From contig CBDUUP010000012.1 of the NCBI GenBank assembly GCA_965370435.1, positions 1-30,598 of the forward strand: a stretch of 30,598 nucleotides of DNA, in the 5' to 3' direction. Below are positions 8,553 through 15,353 of the stretch, piece by piece (the stretch's first letter is position 1; every line of letters starts with the position of its first letter). Source of the DNA: CBDUUP01 sp965370435. Lineage in GTDB: Bacteria; Chloroflexota; Anaerolineae; Anaerolineales; UBA11579. The notes beneath the pieces were generated by a model, which did no database searches, had not been told where the DNA came from, and saw nothing but the letters and a program-made list of their open reading frames with translations. The position numbers and the translations under genes were made by a program.

Positions 8553-9512
8553 ATGCTTACAGTATTAATCTCCGCCCCCTATATCCTCCCCGTCCTCGAC
8601 CGCTTCCGCCCAATCTTCGACCGCCACGACCTCGATCTCATCACCCCAGAGGTCAAGGAGCGCCTCTCCGAGGCAGAACTAATAGCCTACGCCGGACAGT
8701 TCGACGGCGCCATCTGCGGCGATGACCGTTTCACCGCCCAAGCGCTGGAGGCCTGCGCCCCGCGCCTGAAGATCATCTCCAAATGGGGCACCGGCATCGA
8801 CTCGATTGACCAGGAGGCCGCGGCCCGTCTGGGGATCCGGGTCGGCAATACGCCCAATGCCTTCACTCTCCCCGTGGCTGATACGGTATTGGGCTACCTC
8901 TTGGCCTTCGTCCGCCGCCAACCCTGGATGGACAAAGCCCTGAAAGCAGGCCGGTGGGAGAAGCTCCCCGGCCGCTCGCTCAGTGAGTGCAGCCTGGGCG
9001 TTATCGGCGTGGGTAATATCGGCCGGGCTGTGCTGAGACGGGCCAAAAGCTTCGGCATGGAACTGTTGGGCAGCGACATTGTCGAGATTGACCCGAATTT
9101 CGTGCAAGAAACCGGCGTAGAGATGACCGCCCTGGAAGACCTGCTCCGGCGAGCCGATTTCGTCAGCCTGAACTGCGACCTGAATCCCGCCAGCCGTCAT
9201 CTCATCAACGCCGAGACCCTGGCGATGATGAAACCGGAGGCAGTCCTGATCAACACCGCCCGCGGCCCCATCGTGGACGAAAGCGCTCTGGCTGCCGCCT
9301 TGAAAGCGGGTACAATAAGCGGCGCGGCGCTGGACGTGTACGAGGTGGAGCCGCTGCCCGCAGACAGCCCCCTGCTGAAGATGGACAACGTGATGCTGGC
9401 TCCCCACAACGCCAATTCCAGCCCCACCGCCTGGGAACACGTCCACTGGAACACCATCCGCAATCTATTGGAGGGGCTTGGTCTTCCAACGGAGAATTTA
9501 ATCTCTGAATAA
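8553..9512 (+). CDS. D-2-hydroxyacid dehydrogenase (3-phosphoglycerate dehydrogenase-like)
   Basis: 319 residues from ATG 8553. The frame stays open back to 8397, but that extension would translate the palindromic repeat at 8456-8526 and overlap the previous gene, so it is rejected as coding. The NAD-binding loop is GVIGVGNIGRAVLRRA, with an acidic residue at the end of the next strand (LLGSDIVE). Catalytic motifs of the family are seen: NTARGPIVDE (Arg), LDVYEVEPLP (Glu) and LAPHNANSS (His). It oxidises or reduces a D-2-hydroxy acid using NAD(H). There is no ACT domain, and the protein is shorter than biosynthetic SerA. Its place between a CMP-sugar synthetase and a short-chain dehydrogenase suggests work on a sugar-acid precursor, which is inference. 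Confidence 0.82.
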   Translation: MLTVLISAPYILPVLDRFRPIFDRHDLDLITPEVKERLSEAELIAYAGQFDGAICGDDRFTAQALEACAPRLKIISKWGTGIDSIDQEAAARLGIRVGNTPNAFTLPVADTVLGYLLAFVRRQPWMDKALKAGRWEKLPGRSLSECSLGVIGVGNIGRAVLRRAKSFGMELLGSDIVEIDPNFVQETGVEMTALEDLLRRADFVSLNCDLNPASRHLINAETLAMMKPEAVLINTARGPIVDESALAAALKAGTISGAALDVYEVEPLPADSPLLKMDNVMLAPHNANSSPTAWEHVHWNTIRNLLEGLGLPTENLISE

Positions 9513-9540
9513 TGCTCCGATAATTGCGAGTGGAATTTCG

Positions 9541-9668
9541 AGAATGGAGAATAGATAGTAGAGATTGGTGAAAAGATATTTGAGGCTCGGATGCAAATTG
9601 CGGGTCTCTATTCACCGCGCACTATTCTTTTTTCACTATTCACCATTCACTATTATCTGTTCTCCACT
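9541..9668. repeat. Imperfect inverted repeat of CTATTCAC-type intergenic sequence
   Basis: The segment 9541-9571 (starting AGAATGGAGAATAGATAGTA) is nearly the reverse complement of 9640-9668 (TCACCATTCACTATTATC...). Between them are further CACTATTC units at 9611-9650. The 194-base gap between dehydrogenase genes is otherwise non-coding and AT-richer than its neighbours. Confidence 0.6.
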
Positions 9669-9706
9669 TATCAGGCTACTTTATGTAGAAGAACAGTGTT
9701 TATAGA

Positions 9707-10483
9707 ATGACAACTAACCCCTCAACTCCCCCTCGGACCGCCCTCATCACCGGCGCGGCGGGCGGCATTGGCCGGGCCACCGTGGAGGTCTTCGACCAAT
9801 CCGGCTGGCGGGTGATCGGCGTGGATCGAGCCGCCTATGGCGAGGGCTTCCCCGCCTCCGGGCTTTTCATCCAGTCCGACATCTCCTTGCCGGAAGACAT
9901 GGACGCCATCTTTGCCCAGGTGCGCAAGTTCACCGGCGCCCTGCACGCCCTGGTGAACAACGCCGCCATCCAGATCGCCAAACCACTGATGGAGACCAGC
10001 GTAGAAGAATGGGACGCGGTGATGAACGCCAACTTGCGCTCGGCCTTCCTGGGCGTCAAACTGGCCTTTCCCCTGCTCAAAGCCGCTCAGAACAGCGCCA
10101 TCGTCAACGTCTCCTCCGTGCACGCCGTAGCCACCTCGGCCAACATCGCCGCATACGCCGCCAGCAAGGGCGGCCTGCTGGCCTTGACCCGGGCTATGGC
10201 TATCGAATTGGCCCCCGACCAGGTCCGGGTGAACGCCATCCTCCCCGGCGCGGTGGACACCGGCATGCTGCGCGCCGGGCTGGCCCGCGGGCACGTCTCC
10301 GGGGGCAGCGTGGAAGAGCGCCTGGATGATCTGGCCCACAAGACCGTGATCGGACGGGTGGGACAGCCGCAGGAGATCGCCCAGGCCATCTATTTCCTGG
10401 CCGACCAGGCCCAGTCCTCCTTCATGACCGGCCAGGCCCTGGTGGTGGACGGCGGCGCGACAACGAGATTGAGCACCGAATGA
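9707..10483 (+). CDS. Short-chain dehydrogenase/reductase (SDR)
   Basis: 258 residues, the usual classical SDR length. Cofactor loop ALITGAAGGIGRA (TGxxxGIG, about 13-24), then GVDRA at the end of strand 2, where Asp favours NAD(H). NNAAI is the NNAG-type structural motif. The catalytic set is the Ser of VNVSSVHA and Tyr/Lys of YAASKGG, and the end FMTGQALVVDGGATT is typical. It oxidises or reduces a carbinol/ketone. In legionaminic-acid loci an SDR (PtmA) sits next to the CMP-transferase (PtmB), so a role in nucleotide-sugar or acid-sugar biosynthesis is plausible but not shown. The stop overlaps the next gene's start (ATGA at 10480-10483), implying translational coupling. Confidence 0.87.
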   Translation: MTTNPSTPPRTALITGAAGGIGRATVEVFDQSGWRVIGVDRAAYGEGFPASGLFIQSDISLPEDMDAIFAQVRKFTGALHALVNNAAIQIAKPLMETSVEEWDAVMNANLRSAFLGVKLAFPLLKAAQNSAIVNVSSVHAVATSANIAAYAASKGGLLALTRAMAIELAPDQVRVNAILPGAVDTGMLRAGLARGHVSGGSVEERLDDLAHKTVIGRVGQPQEIAQAIYFLADQAQSSFMTGQALVVDGGATTRLSTE

Positions 10484-11289
10484 GCCTTCGCCAGACCCTC
10501 AAGCGCATCACCCCTTCCCCGCTTTGGACGCTGCTCCGCAACACCTGGATCGGCCTTCTGCACGCCCGGCAATGGCCCTCGGCGGCTTTCCATCCCTGGC
10601 GGCGGGCCAGCAAACGGAATTTGGCCGCCTTGAAGGACGCCCACCGCGGGGAGCGCTGCTTCCTCATCGGCAACGGCCCCAGCCTCCAGCAAACCGACCT
10701 CACCCGCCTGCGGGATGAATTCACCTTTGGGACCAACCGTATCTATCTCTCCTTTCCCACGCTGGGCTTCACCACCACCTATTTCGTCTCTGTCAACAGC
10801 CTGGTCATCAAGCAGTGCGCCGAGGACATCCGCGCCCTACCCATTCCCAAGTTCATCTCCTGGCGGTCGCGCCATCTGATCCAACCCACCGAAGACATGG
10901 CCTTCTTGCACACCACCTACACCGGCCCCAAGTTCGCCCGGGATGCCGGCGGACGCCTCTGGGAAAGCGCCACCGTCACCTACGTGGCTTTGCAGTTGGC
11001 CTTCCACATGGGATTCGAGCAGGTCATCCTCATCGGCGTGGACCACAACTACGCCACCAAAGGCGAACCCAACGTCACCGTCGTCTCCGACGGGGACGAC
11101 CCCAACCACTTCGACGCCCAATACTTTGGCAAGGGGTTCCGCTGGCAGCTCCCCGACCTGGACACCTCCGAGATAGGCTACCACATGGCCCGCCGGGCTT
11201 ACGAGCAGGCTGGCTGCCAGATAGTAGACGCCACCATCGGCGGCAAGTTGACTATTTTCCCCAAAGTGGACTACGACTCTTTGTTTTGA
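10480..11289 (+). CDS. DUF115/MptE-like Rossmann-fold protein, putative glycan transferase
   Basis: 269 residues. The marker motif is CFLIGNGPSLQQTDLTRL (about 65-82), followed by FTFGTNRIYL and TYFVSVN. This pattern is shared by DUF115 (6-hydroxymethylpterin diphosphokinase MptE-like) proteins and is reminiscent of CST-type sialyltransferases (GNGPSL). A second conserved block, VTYVALQLAFHMGFEQVILIGVDHNYA (about 166-192), is also characteristic. Related proteins act in nonulosonic-acid glycosylation of flagellins and surface glycans, which fits a locus that makes a CMP-sugar. A tempting reading is that this is the transferase using the CMP-activated sugar; that is inference. There are no transmembrane segments or signal peptide. 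It overlaps the SDR gene by four bases. Confidence 0.72.
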   Translation: MSLRQTLKRITPSPLWTLLRNTWIGLLHARQWPSAAFHPWRRASKRNLAALKDAHRGERCFLIGNGPSLQQTDLTRLRDEFTFGTNRIYLSFPTLGFTTTYFVSVNSLVIKQCAEDIRALPIPKFISWRSRHLIQPTEDMAFLHTTYTGPKFARDAGGRLWESATVTYVALQLAFHMGFEQVILIGVDHNYATKGEPNVTVVSDGDDPNHFDAQYFGKGFRWQLPDLDTSEIGYHMARRAYEQAGCQIVDATIGGKLTIFPKVDYDSLF

Positions 11290-11337
11290 TCTATGAACTC
11301 CTCCCTCGATACCCTATCATCTTGGAGACCCCGCTGA

Positions 11338-12354
11338 ATGTCACGCCCTGAAGCGAGCAGCCCCTCGCCTCCCCTGGTCACGGTGGTCACCCCATCCTAT
11401 AACCAGGCCGCCTTCCTAGAGGAGACCATCCGCTCTGTGCTGGCCCAGGATTACCCCCGCATCGAGTATCTGATCGTGGACGGGGGTTCGACCGACGGCA
11501 GCGTGGAGATCATCCAGAAATATGCCGACCGTCTGGCCTGGTGGGTGTCCGAGCCGGACCAGGGCCAGGCCGAGGCCATCAACAAGGGGCTGGCCCGCGC
11601 CAATGGTGAATTCATCGCCTGGCTGAACTCCGACGACCTATACCTGCCCGGCGCGGTGTCCCAGGCCGTGGCGGCCCTGCAAGCCAACCCGGAGGCTGGC
11701 CTGGTCTACGGCGACGCCCTCACCATTGACTCCCAGGGTCGCCCGCTGAACAACCTGGCCTTCCAGGATTGGGGGTTGGAAGACCTGATGGGCTTCCGCA
11801 TCATCTGCCAGCCCGCCGTCTTCATGCGCCGGGAGACGCTGGCCCAGGCCGGACATCTCGACCCCGCCTATCACTTCATGCTCGACCATCAGCTTTGGCT
11901 GCGGATGGCGGCGTTAAAGCCGGCGCTACACGTCCCGGCGATGTGGGCGGCGGCCCGCCATCATCCCGCGGCCAAGAACGTGGCCCAACCGGCTGGCTTC
12001 AGCCGGGAGATCCTCCGCCTGGTCGAGTGGATGCAGTCCCAGCCGGATCTGGCTTCGCTGGCGAAGAGCAACCATCGCCAGTTGCTCGGCGGCGCCTACC
12101 GCCTCAGCGCCCGTTACCTGCTGGACGGCGGCCAGCCAGCCCCCGCCCTGAAAGACTACCTCCGGGCCTTGTGGCATCGCCCCGGATTCGCCCTCCGGCA
12201 TTGGCACCGCATGGCCTACGCCCTGTTGAGCCTGGCGGGGGGGGGCGGCCTGGATAAGTGGTATTATGGCTGGCAGCGGCGACGCCGCCCGGTAAAATTC
12301 GCCTCCCAGGATCTGGCCGGTTGGCCGGGGATACGCCTGGATAACGGAGACTGA
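11338..12354 (+). CDS. Glycosyltransferase family 2 (paralogue A)
   Basis: 338 residues. GT-A start LVTVVTPSYNQAAFLEETI (about 13-31), YLIVDGGSTDGS, WWVSEPDQGQAEAINKG, then the metal-binding AWLNSDDLY (DXD equivalent). The C-terminal third, with WHRPGFALRHW and a Gly-rich stretch encoded by a run of nine G at 12238-12246, is specific to this copy. It probably transfers a sugar to a lipid-linked or growing glycan at the inner membrane face. The N-terminal 100 residues are nearly the same as those of the GT2 gene at 13301, with only a sulfotransferase-like gene between. It stops 5 bases before the next start. Confidence 0.88.
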   Translation: MSRPEASSPSPPLVTVVTPSYNQAAFLEETIRSVLAQDYPRIEYLIVDGGSTDGSVEIIQKYADRLAWWVSEPDQGQAEAINKGLARANGEFIAWLNSDDLYLPGAVSQAVAALQANPEAGLVYGDALTIDSQGRPLNNLAFQDWGLEDLMGFRIICQPAVFMRRETLAQAGHLDPAYHFMLDHQLWLRMAALKPALHVPAMWAAARHHPAAKNVAQPAGFSREILRLVEWMQSQPDLASLAKSNHRQLLGGAYRLSARYLLDGGQPAPALKDYLRALWHRPGFALRHWHRMAYALLSLAGGGGLDKWYYGWQRRRRPVKFASQDLAGWPGIRLDNGD

Positions 12355-12358
12355 CGCC

Positions 12359-13300
12359 TTGCCTCAAGAAACCCTCGCCAAACGCCCCATCCTGGTGACC
12401 GGATCCCATCGCTCCGGCACTACCTGGACGGGCAAGATGCTCGCCGCTGGCGGGAACCTGGCCTACATCAGCGAGCCGCTCAACGTCTGGCATCGTCCGG
12501 GGATTTTGAAGGTCCGGGTTCGGCGTTGGTATACTTACATCTGCGAGGAGAACGAGGCGGTCTATTTACCCGCCTTCCAGGATACGCTGGCCCTGCGTTA
12601 TCAAACCGGGGCGGAACTCATAGCGCTCCGCTCGGTGAGAGACATCTTTCGCATGGGTCGGGATTGGCTTTCATTTACCCAGAGCCGGGCTCGCCAGGCC
12701 AGGCCGCTGCTCAAAGACCCCTTCGCCGTGTTCTCTGCATCCTGGTTCGCCCGGCGGCTGGATTGCCAGGTCGTCATCCTGGTGCGCCACCCGGCCGCCA
12801 TCGCCAGCAGCCTCAAACGCCTGGAATGGCCCTTCAACTTCGTCGACCTGCTCCAGCAGGACTACTTGATGCGGGATTGGCTGGCCCCTCACCGGGCCGA
12901 TATGGAGAAAATGGCGCGCTATTCCAGCGACGTCATCACCCAGAGCGGCCTGTTGTGGCGCATGATCTACGGGGTGGTCGCCCAACTCCGCCAGCAGCAT
13001 CCTGAATTCCATCTCGTCCGCCACGAAGACCTCTCTCTTTCCCCCCTGGAGGGCTTTCGGGCTTTGTACGCCGCCCTGGACATCCCCTTCTCCGACCATG
13101 CGAAACGAGCCATCCTTGACTCGACCAGCGCCGAGAACCCGCCCCAGACCTCGACCGGAGCCGCCCATGCGGTCAAGCTCGACAGCCGGGCTAACGTAAA
13201 GCGTTGGCAGCAGCATCTCTCCGCCGAGGAGATCGCCCGCCTGCGCGTCCTCACCGAAGACGCAGCATCCCAGTTCTACAGCGAAGAGGATTGGCAATAA
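12359..13300 (+). CDS. Sulfotransferase-like P-loop protein
   Basis: 313 residues from TTG 12359, with GGAG at 12346-12349 upstream. The PAPS 5'-phosphosulfate loop is ILVTGSHRSGTTWTGKML (about 11-28). The 3'-phosphate region is VVILVRHPAAIASSLKRLEW (about 139-158), matching the R-x-P-x-x-x-x-x-S pattern of family-3-like sulfotransferases. HEDLS near residue 222 corresponds to the usual YEDL. It is distinct from the first sulfotransferase of this locus in length, P-loop (SHRSGTTW versus PKSGTHLL) and C-terminus, so the two are not recent duplicates. The likely role is transfer of sulfate to a glycan; the acceptor is unknown. It ends directly against the next ATG. Confidence 0.8.
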   Translation: MPQETLAKRPILVTGSHRSGTTWTGKMLAAGGNLAYISEPLNVWHRPGILKVRVRRWYTYICEENEAVYLPAFQDTLALRYQTGAELIALRSVRDIFRMGRDWLSFTQSRARQARPLLKDPFAVFSASWFARRLDCQVVILVRHPAAIASSLKRLEWPFNFVDLLQQDYLMRDWLAPHRADMEKMARYSSDVITQSGLLWRMIYGVVAQLRQQHPEFHLVRHEDLSLSPLEGFRALYAALDIPFSDHAKRAILDSTSAENPPQTSTGAAHAVKLDSRANVKRWQQHLSAEEIARLRVLTEDAASQFYSEEDWQ

Positions 13301-14092
13301 ATGAACCCACTTCCCCTGGTTTCGATCATCACCCCTTCCTATAATCAAGCCCCCTTCCTGGAGGAGACCATCCTCTCGGTTCTGGGCCAGGACTACGCGC
13401 CTATTGAATACCTCATCGTGGACGGCGGCTCCACCGATGGCAGCGAAGAGATCATCCGCAAGTATGCCGACCGGCTGGCCTGGTGGGTGTCGGAGCCGGA
13501 CCAGGGCCAGACCGACGCCATCAACAAGGGTTTCGCCCGCGCCCAGGGAGAGATCATCGCCTGGCTGAATTCCGACGACACCTATTTCCCTCACGCGGTC
13601 ACAGAAGCGGCGGCCTTTTTACGGGCAAACCCGGAGATCGGGATGGTGTACGGCGATACCAATTACATTGATGAGGCCGGGCAGGAGATCGGCCAGTTCC
13701 CCGCCCGCCAGACCGATTACGCTCGTCTGCGCCGCGGCTATACTCACATCCCGCAGCAGGCCTCTTTCTTCCGCGCCCAATTGTGGCGGCAGGTCGGCCC
13801 CCTGGACCCCAGCTTCTACTTCGCCATGGACTACGACTTGTGGGTGCGCCTGGCGAAGGTGGCTCCGATCAAGTATCACCCCCGGCTGTGGGCCAACTTC
13901 CGCATGCACGGCTCCGCCAAGAGCGTGGCCGAAGATGACCGCTGCTGGCCGGAGATGGTCCGCATCCACTACCGCGACGGCGGGCGGCGGCTCTCATGGC
14001 TGACCTTCAAAGCCTGGCTTCGCGGGCTGTTCTACTCTCGACTCTCCACTCAGCTTCGGCTGAAGCTGCGGCGCTGGTTTCCCTTTTTCTAG
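13301..14092 (+). CDS. Glycosyltransferase family 2 (paralogue B)
   Basis: 263 residues, a compact GT2. LVSIITPSYNQAPFLEETI, YLIVDGGSTDGS, WWVSEPDQGQTDAINKG and AWLNSDDTY match paralogue A almost residue for residue, and later motifs such as GMVYGDTNYIDE and FYFAMDYDLWVRLAK complete the family pattern. The protein ends with a basic segment, SRLSTQLRLKLRRWFPFF, that could contact the membrane. ATG 13301 directly follows the stop of the sulfotransferase-like gene; an AGAGGA at 13285-13290 can serve as ribosome binding site. The function is sugar addition during assembly of the same glycan; donor and linkage are unknown. It is the last gene before a 235-base gap holding a strong hairpin. Confidence 0.88.
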   Translation: MNPLPLVSIITPSYNQAPFLEETILSVLGQDYAPIEYLIVDGGSTDGSEEIIRKYADRLAWWVSEPDQGQTDAINKGFARAQGEIIAWLNSDDTYFPHAVTEAAAFLRANPEIGMVYGDTNYIDEAGQEIGQFPARQTDYARLRRGYTHIPQQASFFRAQLWRQVGPLDPSFYFAMDYDLWVRLAKVAPIKYHPRLWANFRMHGSAKSVAEDDRCWPEMVRIHYRDGGRRLSWLTFKAWLRGLFYSRLSTQLRLKLRRWFPFF

Positions 14093-14117
14093 GGTTGGAA
14101 ATCCCCGCAGTATCTTT

Positions 14118-14178
14118 AGGAGTCGAGGCTTTAGCCGGTAGAATTGGCGCAGATGACCCGGCTGAAGCCTCGACTCCT
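14118..14178. repeat. 61-bp hairpin repeat (GAGGCTTTAGCC type)
   Basis: Arms 14118-14138 and 14158-14178 are 21 bases each and pair along their length with one T/G wobble, around a 19-base loop. The right arm recurs exactly at 26322-26342, and a looser relative with the core GGCTAAAGCC lies at 28897-28920. It may also act as a transcription terminator, but no T-run follows the stem directly. The rest of the 14093-14327 gap shows no supported gene; a TAGAAT at 14247 could be a weak -10 element for the Wzz-like gene. Confidence 0.85.
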
Positions 14179-14327
14179 TCGTTTTCCTACCCGTGTGCAG
14201 CCAACAAGAAATGCCACCCTAACCAACAAATCCATCCGGTTCGCGGTAGAATGTAGCATAATTCCGGTCGCAATCAGGGTACTCTCCCATCGGAAACCCT
14301 GAGACCCAGCGCCGAATCCTTGACAAT

Positions 14328-15353
14328 ATGCCTATGACTCAATTTGAATGGTCTCCCCAAAAAATGATCTACGACGCCGCCCACCGTTGGCCGGTCCTGC
14401 TGGCGTACATCTTGGTGGGTAGTTTGTTGGGGCTGGGAATGGTGTACCTTTTTCCCACGCCCTACCAGGCCTCGGTGGAGATCTACGTCGCCGTCAACGT
14501 GGACGCCATCTATCGCAATCCCGACGACTATAAAAATGCCATCCTGTCCGAACTGAACACCCTGGCCCTGTCCGAAGACGTGCTCCAAGAGACCTTGACC
14601 CTTCTTCGCCAACAAGACCCGGTCTGGGAGGAGGTTGACTTGAGCAGGTTATCCGCCAGCTTCAGCGTGAACTACCGCACCGCGGGCAAGTGGCGGCTGG
14701 CGGTCAGGCGGCCCGACTCTGAACAGGCCTCCCAAGCAGCCCAAACCTGGGCCGAGGTGGTCTTTGAATCGGCGCAGGCCGCCATCCAACGCTCCCGGCA
14801 ATTGCTAGACCTGGACACCCAACTCCAGGTGGTTTCCGGCGAGTATTACAATTTACTCACCCGGCTGGAACGCCTGGAAAGCGCCCAAACCGCGCTCCAG
14901 GAATGGCTCCCCGGACTGGACGCCCAGGGCCAGCAGCCCCTGGACCCAACCCAACGCTGGCAGTTGATCCATCTGGTTTCCGGCGGGGCGGATTTCGAGC
15001 CGGGCTGGCTGCTCTTGCTCGATCAGGTTCCCCCCCCGGATGCCCCCGCTCTGGAGTACGTCCCCTGGGTGGAACAGGCTCTAGCGGCGATGGATGTAGA
15101 CTTGGCCGCCGTTCAGATTGAACAAGAATCAGCGTTGATCCAGTACGATGAACTGGCCGCCCAGAGAGAAGTTGAATTCCAAGCTTCCAAAGGCTTGTCC
15201 GCATTTTTATACCTGGAGCAGCTACCGACCTCCACCCAGGCGGCCGCGCCGGTGCGGCCCGTAGGGCTGGCCCTCCTGCTGGGAGGCATCACCGGCATTC
15301 TGGTGTGGGGAGCGGCCTTGCTCTTCCGCGCCACCCGCAGGCCGCAATCGTGA
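14328..15353 (+). CDS. Wzz/chain-length-determinant-like polysaccharide co-polymerase
   Basis: 341 residues. A first transmembrane helix (about 20-40, WPVLLAYILVGSLLGLGMVYL) is followed by PTPYQASVEIYVAV, the usual Wzz entry to the extracytoplasmic domain. A long Gln/Glu/Leu-rich helical region (about 140-300) follows, and then a second helix (about 312-333, VGLALLLGGITGILVWGAALL). This two-helix layout is that of PCP proteins that set polymer length together with a Wzy polymerase; there is no attached tyrosine-kinase domain. ATG 14328 is used; ATG 14334 is equally possible. It overlaps by four bases (GTGA) with the ligase/polymerase gene, which supports joint function. Sequence similarity outside the helices is weak, so the family call relies partly on topology and context. 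Confidence 0.75.
   Translation: MPMTQFEWSPQKMIYDAAHRWPVLLAYILVGSLLGLGMVYLFPTPYQASVEIYVAVNVDAIYRNPDDYKNAILSELNTLALSEDVLQETLTLLRQQDPVWEEVDLSRLSASFSVNYRTAGKWRLAVRRPDSEQASQAAQTWAEVVFESAQAAIQRSRQLLDLDTQLQVVSGEYYNLLTRLERLESAQTALQEWLPGLDAQGQQPLDPTQRWQLIHLVSGGADFEPGWLLLLDQVPPPDAPALEYVPWVEQALAAMDVDLAAVQIEQESALIQYDELAAQREVEFQASKGLSAFLYLEQLPTSTQAAAPVRPVGLALLLGGITGILVWGAALLFRATRRPQS

Noticed and set aside
13996..14256. 86-codon + strand frame across the hairpin repeat
   Set aside because: It starts inside the GT2 gene and runs through the palindrome; no family features.
15305..15349. Upstream start for the O-antigen ligase gene
   Set aside because: It would overlap the Wzz-like gene by 49 bases; GTG 15350 gives the usual GTGA overlap.
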